The notes under the pieces were generated by a model, which saw nothing but the letters and a program-made list of their open reading frames with translations, was not told where the DNA came from and ran no database searches. Made by a program: the position numbers and the translations under genes. A DNA stretch of 64,000 nucleotides, from positions 231,762 to 295,761 of the forward strand of contig JXTC01000038.1 in NCBI GenBank assembly GCA_002914845.1, given 5' to 3'. This stretch comes from Trema orientale (lineage: Eukaryota; Streptophyta; Magnoliopsida; Rosales; Cannabaceae). Shown in pieces: positions 21,701 through 32,479 of the stretch; the stretch's first letter is position 1, and the number at the start of each line of letters is the position of its first letter.

Positions 21701-22283
21701 ATCGCGTGATCGAAGTACCGAAGCGCGAGGAGAGACATGATGGGTGGTTCGAATTGGATAATTTGTGCTCATCTTTTTTTGCTTCTTTAGAGGAAGAGAT
21801 TTCGAAGAGCCTTTTGAGGACTAAGAAAGAGATCTGGTTCTCGAGGCAGAGGAGGTCTCTGTAGAAGAAGGGTATTATCGAAATCGGGTTGAAACTGGGT
21901 TTAGTACAGATAAATCAAGTGAACTCTACCTCATATTTACCAACTTATCTAAGGCACATTATTGCCACTCGTTTCAAATCTAACGACTCTCGTTAGGCAG
22001 CCTTACTTAGGGCCATTTTTAGAGAGCCCTACATTAGACGTGCCCATGAGTTTAATAATGCGTGCTTACAAGTCCAATAAAGTCATGAAGGATAATTAGC
22101 TCTTTTTTACCCCTTTTTTTTTGTGGGCGGGTTAAGTTGAACCCGCCCACTTCAATGGCAAACCGAATTTGCCGACTTCCTTGGTGGGTTCAAACCGACA
22201 TGCCTGCCACTTGACGGGTTTTTAAACAGGCAGTTTTTAGGCAGGCGGTCGATGTAGGTTGACAAGTTTTTTGTTCACCCCTA

Positions 22284-23781
22284 CTTTTTAGACTTTGTGA
22301 TGAAAATTAAGGGTGAATTAAAAAAAAAGAATGTAAAGAAAACCTGATACACTACAATACATAGAAAGGAAACTGAGGAGGTAAAAAAAAAAAATAAAAT
22401 CAAGGCCTACCATAGACGTGCCATGTTTTCTCTTAAGTATGAAATAAAAGATACTAAACTATTCTTGAATTAAAATATCTCAATTAAAGAAATCTTTTTA
22501 AAAAAAAATTATAGGAAATTTGCGAAAATGGTCCATTGTTTAGTAGTTTTAGTAATTAGAAGGCCTAGCATTAAGTTGTAAAATAACTGATAACATGAAT
22601 ATGAGTGACTACCCTATTGCTATTTTGCCTATCATGTCGAGTGACTCGACACCATTATCGAATAGTAAGTATTATTTAGCATCATCAAGCTACAAAGTCT
22701 TGACTTGACAATATTGTCGAGTATTATTTAGCAGTCTCACGATGTACTCAACAACAATGTTGACTTGTACTCGACAAAGGACATTATAGTCTTTAAAATG
22801 AATTGATAACTTGAAGAGGTTAATTTCGCAATATTAGTATTGAAAAAGACCAGTTACCAAAGAGATTAATAGGCTCGTTTGCAAAGAAGCCCAAAAATTA
22901 TCGAAAGACAAACATGAAAATAAATTGGGTCTAAGAATGGCCTTGTAAGAAAATAATTATATTAAATGAAAAAAATATAAATATAAGGTTAAAAATAGGA
23001 AAAAAAATTGGAAGTATTTGCTTATTTACGTTTATTAGTAAAATAGTACTACATGTTTTGATAAACTATCTTTAAAAAACATTCAAGCAACATCATATTG
23101 TCTATTTATATTTAATGTATCTTAACCTTCATTCATCAACTGCCACTTAAAAGTCACATGATTAGTCAAATTAATTTTTTTAGATAATTTATTATGATTT
23201 CACAGAATAGAAATAGGAAAGCCTTCCTTATTAAGTTTATACAAAAATAGGTTTTTCTATCAAAATCTTAATATATACATATATATCAATCTCAATATTT
23301 CTCTCATCATTCAACTACTAAGCGCAACCTTTTTAGTCACTTAGTACGTTATTATTTCTATGTTCAATATTTTTCTTATTATTACACAAAAATACTTTTT
23401 TGTATTTTGAGGGAATTATTACAAATACTTACGTAGAAACGGGAAACTTTCCTTATTTACGTTTTGGTTTACAAAAAGGTTTGACTAGTCTTATCTCCAA
23501 AATAAATAAAAAAAATTAATTAAGTTTTAGTTTGAATTTTCATTACCAAGTATAACCTCTCTAGTAGTCTCTCCCAAAAAAAAAAAAAATATACAAATCA
23601 CATGCATCTAGGGATAATAATATAACTCACAGTTATGGGCACCTGTGGTAATCTGATCTGATTGGAGAGAAGAAAAATCGCTCAAGCGGATAAAATGACC
23701 GAGGGGGGGAATAATCACACCGTTAATATGCGGGTATAATGCGGGAACAGTATTAGTATAATTCATACCGTATCCGCTCCG

Positions 23782-23812
<31 letters not shown>

Positions 23813-23878
23813 CATAGAAAAATTGTTATACATATAGATAGAAAAATTGTTATACATATAGATATGTATTTAATTTGG
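22284..23878. other. Non-coding AT-rich stretch
   Basis: No gene. Between about 22,630 and 22,790 the words TGTCGAGTA, CTCGACA and ATTATTTAGCA recur several times on both strands, giving a diffuse repetitive patch. A (TA)n tract is at 23,782-23,810 and a 27-base direct repeat (AGAAAAATTGTTATACATAT core) is at 23,815-23,865. Confidence 0.5.
23782..23810. repeat. (TA)n microsatellite
   Basis: About 14 TA units. Confidence 0.95.
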
Positions 23879-24069
23879 GGATGGCTACGGTAGGGGCGTC
23901 CCTACGTAGGGTCATACCTTAATTATCGTTGGATGGGAATCTGTGGGGAATAACGGGAATCTGTGGGGAATAACGGGAATCTGTGGGGAATCTATTTATA
24001 TACAGATTCCCATCCAACAGTGAATAGACAGAGCCCTACGTAGGGGCGCCCCTACTGTAGACGCGCCCA
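23879..24069. mobile_element. Foldback MITE with internal 20-bp tandem repeat
   Basis: The outer arms are CTACGGTAGGGGCGTCCCTA then CGTAGGG on the left, and in reverse complement CTACAGTAGGGGCGCCCCTA then CGTAGGGC on the right. An inner inverted pair GTTGGATGGGAATCTG (about 23,929) and CAGATTCCCATCCAAC (24,003) extends the fold. Between them the 20-base unit GGGAATCTGTGGGGAATAAC is repeated 2.8 times without mismatch (23,935-23,991). The whole can fold into one hairpin with a repeat-expanded loop. It has no coding. The superfamily is not assigned because the target duplication is unclear. Confidence 0.65.
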
Positions 24070-24416
24070 TTTAGTTTTATATTACTTATATTCTTATATC
24101 TTTAGTAAAATAATAAATTTGGAGAGTTATATATGCTTATATGTTTAAATTTTAGAGTTTGAAAATTATTAGTATATTGGTGTGTATAATGTCTATTTAA
24201 TTATGAAAAGAATTTAGTATTTTTATCTTAATTTTCTTAATATTTTATTAATTTTAATGAGTAATTGATAACTATGATTTTATTTTGTTATTAGTCGGTT
24301 AATCCGTGTATCGTTTCGCAATAGTTAATGAACGGGTATGATACGGAGATTAGCTTTTAATAATGAGAAGGGTAATTAAAAAACCGTTTCTCGACCGCCC
24401 TCATTTGATGCATCTC

Positions 24417-24423
24417 TATAAAA
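24417..24423 (+). promoter_or_regulatory. TATA box of the Agenet gene
   Basis: TATAAAA about 200 bases before the start codon at 24,620, followed by a CT-rich leader (CTCTCTTCCTC, TTTCTCTGTC, CTCTCTGTTACTCTC), a common arrangement in plant promoters with pyrimidine patches. Confidence 0.6.
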
Positions 24424-24619
24424 CCCAACCCCTTCTCTCAAGTGATCTCAACTACGCACTCACAAAACTAGTCTCCGCTCTCTTCCTCTAAAAAAAAACA
24501 AAGAACCCTTTCTCTGTCTTTTTTCGCTCGAATAACCCTCTCTGTTACTCTCTTCTTCCTACTCCTCCAGAAGAAAACCCTCATAATAGTACCGACTTCT
24601 CTTTTTGGAAGTCCAAACG

Positions 24620-25066
24620 ATGTCGTTCGGCAGAGGTGACCGGATCGAAGTGTGCAGCAAAGAGCCAGGGTTCGTGGGGTCGTACTACGCGGCCACGGTG
24701 GTTTCGCAGCTGAGGAAGGACTTGTTCGTGGTCCAGTACGAGAACCTCGTCGAGGAGAACAACCACACCCAACTCCTGGTCGAGACCGTCAGGCAGAACG
24801 AGGTCCGACCCGCGCCGCCGCCGCCCCAGGTCAATGTGGCGGCCGCCTCTGGGTTCCGCTATCTTGACCAGGTCGATGCCTTCGACAACGACGGTTGGTG
24901 GGTCGGTAAGATCACCGGGAGAAGAGGCTCCGATGGTCATTACTTCGTCTACTTCGAGACCACTGGTGATGAGATCGCTTACCCTCTTTCTCGCTTGAGG
25001 GCCCATCTTGATTGGGTTAAGGGCAAGTGGGTTTCCCCCAAGATCAACAAGGTAGCAGCCGTTTAG
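24620..25066 (+). CDS. Short tandem-Agenet (Tudor-like) domain protein, single exon
   Basis: 148 aa. Residues about 3-66 form one Agenet domain (FGRGDRIEVCSKEPGFVGS, YYAATVV and FVVQYENLVEE). Residues about 78-140 form a second (FRYLDQVDAFDNDGWWVGKI, GHYFVYFETTGDEIAYPLSR). A Pro-rich linker (RPAPPPPQ, 63-70) joins them. Plant Agenet domains belong to the Royal/Tudor superfamily; some plant members bind methylated histone tails or act in RNA-related complexes. This protein has nothing beyond the two domains, so its target cannot be inferred. I chose the ATG at 24,620 because it gives a domain-proximal N-terminus and follows a clean leader; an upstream TTG in frame is not a likely start. The first two thirds of the coding region are strikingly GC-rich compared with the surroundings. 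The antisense ORF at 24,581-25,006 is a by-product of this composition. Confidence 0.9.
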   Translation: MSFGRGDRIEVCSKEPGFVGSYYAATVVSQLRKDLFVVQYENLVEENNHTQLLVETVRQNEVRPAPPPPQVNVAAASGFRYLDQVDAFDNDGWWVGKITGRRGSDGHYFVYFETTGDEIAYPLSRLRAHLDWVKGKWVSPKINKVAAV

Positions 25067-26096
25067 TGCTTAATCTTGATTTGGGCTTAGTAGTTTCTTG
25101 CTTCTCTTGTCTATTACGTTTCTGTGTATCTCTAATTCTCAGGAATTTCTCACTTGTAATTTCTCTTTTATGCTTAATTTGTTGGTTTATTAGTCTTTTT
25201 TGCTTAATTTTGTATTGATCACCCGTTCATCTGTGGTTTATTTTAATTTTGTATTGCTTCTCTTGTCTTTTATGCTTAATTTGTTGGTTTATGGATTTGA
25301 AAAATCGTTTTGGGTTTTTGGGTTTTGCTTCGTTAAATAGGGTAGTGTATCGGAATTCTAATATACCAAGTTTGACAGGGTAAAAGGATGGTGTATATTG
25401 GTGGAGAATATATTGGAGATCAGAAACGGCAGAGAATGATTTCAAGCAACATCATCAGTTATGTATATGGTGCATAATTTTCAGGAGTATGTAGTTGGAA
25501 GATGCAGATTTTTTTGTTATGAATTAGTACATAGAGACTGATGTAATAATGTATACAGTACACTGTTCTTTTTTTTTTTTTGGTGGAATGTAGACAATTT
25601 GTTGCCATCTTATAGTTTCCCATTATGACATTTTATTTTTGAATATCTTTTTTTTTTGAAGTTAATCTTTCCAAAATAAATAGAAAACTGTATATTTAAA
25701 TTTTAATTTTAATTAAAAATTAGTTCTTCATAAATCTGTTTAATTGTAAGTTGCCCAAATTGACTAGTCACCATATCTAATGACAACCCAAAAGGACCTT
25801 ACCTCTAAATGCACTAGAACAGACAACTGGACTGGACCAGCAGTAATCAACTTTCCTAATATCGAAAAGGTGCAAGATACTACAGTGTTGTATACCATGA
25901 ATTTTTAATTTCAAAACGGTTAAATTGTTTGTTACTTGTGTGGGCTGACATATAAATTGGTATTATTTAATTGGTATATATAATTAATTTGTAGTAAGTT
26001 ACACTAATTAAATAATCTCAATTTATATGTCACATGTGTTGATATTAAAAATTTTGTAAAAATTTTACTACACCTAGCATCATCCATATAAAAAAT
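25067..26096. other. 3' flank of the Agenet gene
   Basis: It contains the 3' untranslated region. The phrase TTTTATGCTTAATTTGTTGGTTTAT occurs at about 25,167 and 25,268, a diverged local duplication of about 100 bases. No further gene was seen. Confidence 0.5.
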
Positions 26097-26099
26097 TAA

Positions 26100-26433
26100 G
26101 GGTCCGTTTGGTACCCTTTTCAAAAATAATTTTATGGTTTTGGAATTTGTGCAAATAAAAATTGGTCAAAAAACTTTGTTTGGTTTGGGATTACAAAACT
26201 AACAAAAAACAAGATTTGAAAACAAGTTAAAAATCCTTCATTAAACTAGAAAACAAAAAAAATCCGTTTTCTGAAGCTTTTGAGGAGTCAAACATGAAAA
26301 CTAAATAAAAAACAACACACCAAACAAGATTTTGAAAACGCAAAATTCCATATTTGAAACAAAAAAATTTGAAACAAAAATTCAAAAAAAAATTTTAAAA
26401 TAGGAGTTTTGTAAACACAAACCAAACGGGCCC
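26100..26433. mobile_element. Tourist-like (PIF/Harbinger) MITE
   Basis: The left end is GGGTCCGTTTGGTACC. The right end in reverse complement is GGGCCCGTTTGGTTTG. Both are flanked by TAA (26,097-26,099 and 26,434-26,436), the 3-bp target duplication of PIF/Harbinger elements. Length is 334 bp and the interior is A/T-rich without coding. Confidence 0.8.
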
Positions 26434-26436
26434 TAA

Positions 26437-27539
26437 TATTTTACTAAAACACAAGCGTAGTTTTTCGGTGTTTTTCCCTACGTATCCTGTGTAACAATTC
26501 GGTTCTCTTCTCTCAAATTTCTCTCACTCCAACTTAGAAATTCATAAGAACAATTAGTAGCAGGAATGATTTGATCGAACGCATTCTCTTGTGGCCTGTA
26601 ACTTATAGCTCGAGATCTTGTTTGGATATCTTCCCTCCTCTGCGAATTCTTCTACACCTAATGATCTTTCAGCATCTAAAACCACCTAACTGCAAACTCA
26701 TAGCGATCAAGGAAATTTTAATTGCCTAAACTTAATATAAGCACCCCAAACACCAAATATAGTTTCCAAAAGGTCTGTCCTTGGTTGCACCTTGACGTTA
26801 TAATCTACACAAAACTGCATTTCATTGAGAACTTCCCTGAAAGTGGAGTCTCAAGACTTCCAAAACGAACAACAATATCCTCCTATGGGATAGGTAGAGG
26901 CAATGATTCTTTGATTCACAAACAAGTATTGTATTGTCCCATTCACGAGATCCTGAGTCAAACAGATCTGTAAGCCTAATCATAAGTTAAAGAAACTAGA
27001 TTGTTGATACCGGATTTTAGTATAACAATGAGATTGATTGAAAATAGAAATAATGTAAGAGAAAAAATGATTTTTAAAATAGTTCAGCCTTTCGAACAAA
27101 ATTCTACATTCACTATAGTCAATCTTATTTCAGTAGAGTTTTAGTAAGCCAGGATCAATTTTTTCTTTTCTTGTACATTAGCTAGTTTTTCCAGATTAGA
27201 GTTTCCGGTTACAGTAACTAATATTTGAATTGATTACAATTAATACGAATTTGATTAGTATTTATTCCATAAAATCAGAAAATATCTCAATTCAAGTTAA
27301 TTTTCCGAAATTCCTAAAACTGTCAATAATATCTCGGATTTTGGGGTGATTTAAATAAGAAAATCTGGTTATATTTATCTGCTCGCATCTTGCCCGAACT
27401 TCTCGATCTCGACTAGCTCTGAACGAACTCACGCTTCTTCGAATAGCTTAATCATCTGGAACCTAGCGAGCTGTGAATCAGCTCATGAAGCGAGCAAGTG
27501 CAGAAATTGCTCACAACATAGCTAAACATAGGTGGATCA
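26437..27539. other. Non-coding or unassigned stretch
   Basis: The base composition at 26,560-26,970 is more balanced than the surroundings, and a plus-strand ORF (26,722-26,973) is present, but no domain was recognised in either strand. It may be further LINE sequence, since a LINE remnant begins just to the right in minus orientation. Confidence 0.4.
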
Positions 27540-27990
27540 AAAGGTAATGGATTGAGGGTTAGCTCTTGTGGTGCAATTTTCAATCCAAGGAATCCAAGGA
27601 GAGTTTCAGGTATTCGAAGTTTTCCATTACCAACTAGAAAACAACGACCATTATAAAAAAAAAAAAATCTACAAGTCTATCAGATGCCTTTTCACACAGC
27701 ATAAGCCCTAAAAATGGCCATGTATTTGGCTTTAAGAGATTGAGCCCAGATAGCCTGATCACCTGTAATTTTGAAAGCAAGGCATTTCTCACACCACTGA
27801 ATCGTCTAAATGCTCATTCTCTCCACACGATTTAGATTGGCACGCAGCACACTGGTCCTCCTAAGCCTTAAGTGCTGCTAGGAAACGCTTCTTATCTGAA
27901 CTTCCAAGCCACCAGGATGAGTTGCTCACTACTGCATCCATGTATGTCTTGCAACTGAAATTGGCAATCGAAAAGTCGAGATCAAGTTTA
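27540..27990 (-). pseudogene. LINE (non-LTR retrotransposon) remnant
   Basis: Minus-strand translation across frame changes gives IWAQSLKAKYM at about 27,750, NGRCFLVGNGKLRI at about 27,640-27,600 and, one frame over, NSPWIPWIEN at about 27,590. This order (KAKY, then a G-N-G-K word, then W-x-x-PWIP) is the conserved region after the reverse transcriptase domain in plant LINEs, just before the zinc-binding RT domain. Multiple stops and shifts show it is dead. The ends are not defined. Confidence 0.5.
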
Positions 27991-28297
27991 GTGGAACATC
28001 CATAACCACATATTTGATTAGTGTATGGCTCTTACAACTTGAGAGAGAAGCTTTATCTTCCAACCAACTAAGGACTTTCTCATTATAATGGACTTATTCT
28101 TGAAAGATTACGTAGATAAAATCCACCGATTTTATGAGAAAGTCTGTCTGTTGAAAGAGTGGAGCAACATGGAAGCGAGAGCAGAAAGGAGGACAAAGTC
28201 TGATAGAAAATGGAGAGTTAAGAGGGAAATAACTATTTTTCTATTAATTTTACGCACCATATACTTATAAGATGTGTGAACAAGTATATTATTTTTA

Positions 28298-28768
28298 AGA
28301 GTTTTTGGCATGATTAGTTTCTGAATTTTTCGATAATTTGCAATGTATCTCTTGAATTTTTTTTCTTGGTAATTAGGATCCTGAATTTAGAATTTTTGGT
28401 ATGATTAACCCCTGAATTTTTCGTAGATTTGCAATGTATCCCCTAAATTTTTTTTGGCAATTAGGACCCTAAATTTAGGATTTTTGGCATGATTAGTCCC
28501 TGAATTTTTTACTGATTTGCAATATATCTCCTGAGTTATATGCAAATTTTTAAACAATTAAAAAATAAATTGCAAATTAACAAAAAATTCAGGGCTAATC
28601 ATGCCAAAAACTCTAAATTCAGGGTTCTAATTACCAAAAAAAAAGTTCAGGGGATACATTGCCAAAAATTTTAAATTTAGGGTCTTAATTGCCAAAAAAA
28701 AGGTTTGGGGGATACGTTACAAATTATCGAAAAATTCAAGGACTAATCATGCCAAAAATCTTATTTTT
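28298..28768. repeat. Large imperfect palindrome built from ~88-bp tandem units
   Basis: The left arm (about 28,298-28,530) holds about 2.5 copies of a unit with the words TTTTTGGCATGATTAGTCCC, TGAATTTTTCG, TTTGCAATGTATCCCCTGAA and GGCAATTAGGACCCTGAATT in slightly varied forms. The right arm (about 28,580-28,768) carries two copies in reverse complement (CAGGGCTAATCATGCCAAAA, GGGGATACATTGCC, and so on). The spacer is about 50 bases. Transcribed RNA would fold into a long hairpin. Confidence 0.8.
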
Positions 28769-29380
28769 AACGTTATAATTGCCTTTTAGTATTTTTCTTA
28801 GATAAATAGTCATGTGATCAACACGTCATGAATCAGACAACAACAACAACGAAATTAGATTACCAAAAAAAAAAAAAAAAAAGAACTAAATGCATAAAAT
28901 TCATAATGTGAAAGATTTAAATTCCAAAAAAAAATTGGGGAACAATTTGCCAATGCATGTGAAGATTGGGGACTTCACATGCAAAGGGGTCTACTTGTTT
29001 CCGATGGGGCGAGTTAAGCGACAACCAATCCTTAAACACGAAAACGACATGCCGTTTTTCTTCCAATAAGAAACACTTTTCTTTCATACATAACCGGTCC
29101 TTTTCCGACTTTAACCTCACCCACAGTTGAACTAGGATCCAAAACAGACAGATACTGGACTTTGATCCAGATTGTATTTTTTATTTTATTTTATTTTATT
29201 TTATTTTATTTTTTGTGAATCAGATTGAAGCACAAGCATATGTGGAAATTTATCTTGCACAATCGCAGACACATACCCTTATTATTCCCAATTTGATTGT
29301 TTTTTTTTACTATAGTCTATATACATTAAAAAAAATATCTAAGCTCATCATCAAGCTTCATCATTTACCAACAATCAACA
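28769..29380. other. CGL160 upstream region with TTTTA microsatellite
   Basis: It holds the likely promoter and 5' untranslated region of CGL160. An A run lies at 28,865-28,881. About seven TTTTA units lie at 29,177-29,213, roughly 170 bases before the start codon. Minus-strand ORF 28,917-29,120 has no recognised domain. Confidence 0.6.
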
Positions 29381-32378
29381 ATGGCGGTTCTGGGGTACTG
29401 CATTACAGTGACCTCCTCAGCCACACCCATATCTCCCGACTCCGTAAATCCACCTGTACCCGACCCACGACAGACCAAAGTCATTTTGCCCAAGAAGAAG
29501 CCCTTGAAATGGTCCACTGGGGTTGCTCCAGGTGACTATGGTGGTCCCCCGATCACCACCAAGCTCCGCAAGTACTGGGGAGGTGAAGAAGAGGACCCTT
29601 TAACGTCTGATGAGTTTATCTGGAACAAAGACTTCATGGGTCGCATGAAAAGACTGATTCAGGACGCTGATTCTTCTGTTCAAGCTGCTCCTGTTAAGGT
29701 TCCCCTATTTTGACTGATCTTTTCCTCAATATCTGTGGTTTTTATTGCTTAATGTTATCAAATTGTGTGTTCTGTTGAATATTGGTATTTCATTTCTGAT
29801 GGGGTTTTTGGTCATGTGCTCAATTGGGTTCAATGTAATACAGGAAGAGCCATCTGGGTTTCTGAGCTTAAATAGAGTCATGTCCCTTGACAGGTTTGTT
29901 CCCACTTGTAGTTTCAAGTAGTCTTCACTACTGTTTTGTTTGTTAATTTATTGTGAGTTTGTGAGTGTGCTTAACTTGTCTGAATTATGGACAGTATGGA
30001 GGTTGACTTGAGCAAAGAACTCACATCTCCAACTAAGCGTGAGTTAGAACTGCAAGTTGAGCCTACAATTCAGGTAAAATTGCCAATGTGAACTTTCAGT
30101 TAGAATTATTTGACTTAACTATGGATAGCTCTGTATATATGATATCTTAATCTAGATATATATACTTGATTGTCAGTCTGAGGTTAGCAAGGGACCCAGA
30201 TGGAAATTGGCACCAACAAGGCGAGAGCAAGAGAAGTGGGATAGAGCAACTAAGGCTGCAACTGGAGGCAGTGTGAGTCAGTTGTTCTATCAACTTTTGA
30301 GAAAAGTTCCTTCAATGTGTGATGTTGACTAAATATTGGTTGGAAGGATACAACTTTAGTTTGTAGTTCTGATATAGTTTTCACTTGCAGGAAGTGATGT
30401 TTCGAGAACTAAGGCGCCCTCGTGGGGACCCTGAAGTTTTGGCTGCTCAATCAAGGGAACAGTATTTCAAGGTAATCAAATCATATTGTATTGCCTTGGT
30501 TGATTTTCATATCCCTCTTGGGCTTCTATAGTTGAAGAGAACTTATTTCCCCTTTCAATATTGCTTTTTGCAGTTAAAAAATAAGTTACAGATCCTCACG
30601 CTGGGTATAGGTGGTGTTGGTTTAGCCTCAGCTTATGTTTCTTATTCCCCTGAAATTTCTGCTAGGTATGTAAATTTGCGCAGTTTTTATTCATGTCCAA
30701 TAAATTAGTCTTAACATCTTGAATTCAGAGTATGTAACTGAAAGGAAAAGTGGTTGAGTTGCTTCCTTTGCAATTAAGAATGGTTTCATTTCAAAATTTT
30801 TTATGATCTGCACTTGTCCATACACTCACATGAACATTTGTTCCTACGTCACCCACTAGTTAAAATAGTTGGAGCCTTCAAATTCTTTTATGTACTTTAG
30901 TTACTGGAGTCAAATTTCTTCTTATGCTTTCACCATGATCCATGAGTACATAATTAGTTTCATTTGAGAACATTTTTATGATACTAAAAGCCTTATAAAT
31001 TGTTTATATGATTTGACAATTTGAATAAAATAAGTCTTGACAGTTGCAATCTTAAGCATTGAATTAAGACGTGGATAATTTCCTTTCCAGTTAAACTATA
31101 TGGTGAAGTCACAATTGGAATTTGTTATTTTGATGTTGACAATCTCTCTGGTCATTGAATAATTTTAGATGTTATTTTATGATTTCAGCTATGGTGCTGG
31201 ATTGATTGGTTCTTTGGTATATATGCGTATGCTGGGAAATACTGTTGATTCCATGGCAGATGGAGCAAAGGGGCTTGTCAAGTACGTAAACAACTACTTC
31301 TTCCTTAATGTTGAGTTCATTACCTGCTGGATGTACGGAATTTATACAAATTCCAGTAACTGCATATCCCTGATTTTTTTTTTTTGATTCCAAAATTCAA
31401 TTGAGCAACTGAGTTTGGTTACAGATTGATGAGGATAAACAAAAGCAGAAAGTATTATGATTTGGTTAATGGATTATTATAAAATCTGCTCATACTTCCA
31501 CTTCAGTGTTTGGAAATTTGTGCATGTAAAATATAGCAACAAGCAACTGACTATTTCTCTGAGTAACATAACTGTGAGAAAACTTTCTTATATCAATTTT
31601 TTGGCTTCAAATGTTCTTAAGATCATTTGCTCCCCCGGTTATGGTGACTGAGCTTAGACATTATACATAATTTTTTATTTTCTCTCTTCATTTGTAACAA
31701 ATTTCTGGGTCACGGTACACAGCCAATGAAATATAACATTATCATCATGAAGGGGCATATATTGCCCATATTCAAAGTTCCTATCTGATACGATGAGTGT
31801 ATATGGAAATAACTTTGTTGTTTCAATATTAGAGAGGTAAATTCTATTATCTGACTCCTGAAATATTGCAGGGGAGCAATAGGGCAGCCGAGACTATTGG
31901 TTCCTGTTGTATTGGTTATGCTATTTAACCGGTGGAATGGGTTAGTGTCTCTGGTTCCACGCTTTTATTGGCACTCTGCACATGATTCATGAACACTGCT
32001 TGCAAATTGTTCCTGTAAAATTTCTTGTAAATGCAATGCATAAACCTATCAGTTCCTTCCTTCCATAGAACTCGTTCATTCACCAATCTGTTTCTTTTCC
32101 GTTTCGCATTATTCCATGATCCTAGTTTCCTTTAATTCTTATAAGAATAAATGTGTTTTCACTAGTGTTTGTTGTGATTACAAAATGGTGCAGCTAATTC
32201 TTTTTCATTGCCGAACATCGTTCTGTGTTTGCAATGTAGGATTCTTGTTCCGGAATATGGTTTTATGCACTTGGAATTGATACCCATGTTGGTGGGATTC
32301 TTCACATACAAGATTGCTACTTTCTTCCAAGCCATAGAGGATGCACTTACAGTGGTTCAGAAGGACTCTAGTACATAA
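29381..32378 (+). CDS. CGL160: CGL160, chloroplast ATP synthase assembly factor, 9 exons
   Basis: Exons: 29,381-29,698; 29,844-29,893; 29,995-30,073; 30,177-30,272; 30,391-30,471; 30,574-30,665; 31,189-31,281; 31,872-31,940; 32,240-32,378. All introns are GT-AG and the frame closes to 338 aa. The N-terminus (1 to about 35) is Ser/Thr/Pro-rich, as in a chloroplast transit peptide. Residues about 40-75 carry the conserved KWSTGVAPGDYGGPP and KLRKYWGG words. Residues 158-196 carry WKLAPTRREQEKWDRAT and FRELRRPRGDP. The C-terminal third has four hydrophobic segments (about 214-232, 240-256, 276-289, 304-322) resembling the AtpI/UncI protein. Family knowledge: CGL160 sits in the thylakoid membrane and helps build the CF1-CFo ATP synthase; the AtpI-like part acts on the c-ring and the soluble N-terminal part on CF1. 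Nothing is broken. The intron between exons 6 and 7 (523 bp) and that between 7 and 8 (590 bp) are the longest. Confidence 0.95.
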
Positions 32379-32464
32379 GATAATCGTCTAATCCTATTCT
32401 TATTTGGGTGGAATTTCACTCTGGTACCTGCTGCACACCCTGCAAAGGTTTGTTACTAAACCTA

Positions 32465-32470
32465 AATAAA
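32465..32470 (+). terminator. Putative polyadenylation signal of CGL160
   Basis: AATAAA 87 bases after the stop codon. A second AATAAA occurs near 32,774, so alternative ends are possible. Confidence 0.45.
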
Positions 32471-32479
32471 TTTTGCAAC

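Larger units (their letters stand above)
20864..22045. mobile_element. Mutator-like non-autonomous element (Pack-MULE candidate)
   Basis: Long terminal inverted repeats lie at 20,864-21,026 and 21,881-22,045. The left one starts GGGCACGTCTAATGTAGGC and the right one in reverse complement starts GGGCACGTCTAATGTAGGG. They stay alignable for about 163 bases, through TAAGGCTGCCTAACGAGAG to AACCCGATTTC. Flanks TAGAGTTTA and ATGAGTTTA agree at seven of nine bases, as expected of a 9-bp Mutator target duplication. The interior carries a host gene fragment (DUF247) and a TC microsatellite. Confidence 0.75.
20502..22283. mobile_element. Non-autonomous hAT-like element with a nested insertion
   Basis: The left end is TAGGGGTGCACAA. 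The right end in reverse complement is TAGGGGTGAACAA, so 12 of 13 bases agree. Eight-base flanks CCTTTCAA and CTTTTTAG agree at five positions and the three differences are all transitions, as expected of an old 8-bp hAT target duplication. Subterminal regions are rich in GCGGGTT-type words on both sides (for example GGGTTTGCTTG and GCGGGTTAAGTTGAACCCGC), as in many plant hAT MITEs. There is no transposase. The middle holds the Mutator-like element at 20,864-22,045. Confidence 0.6.

Noticed and set aside
24581..25006. 141-codon minus-strand ORF
   Set aside because: It is fully antisense to the well-supported Agenet gene, has no domain, and is explained by the GC-rich codon use of that gene.
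28910..29120. Minus-strand 67-codon ORF upstream of CGL160
   Set aside because: No domain was recognised and it lies in the probable promoter region; it cannot be supported as a gene.
31169..31393. ORFs across CGL160 exon 7
   Set aside because: The plus-strand ORF is exon 7 plus intron read-through and the minus-strand one is its antisense.
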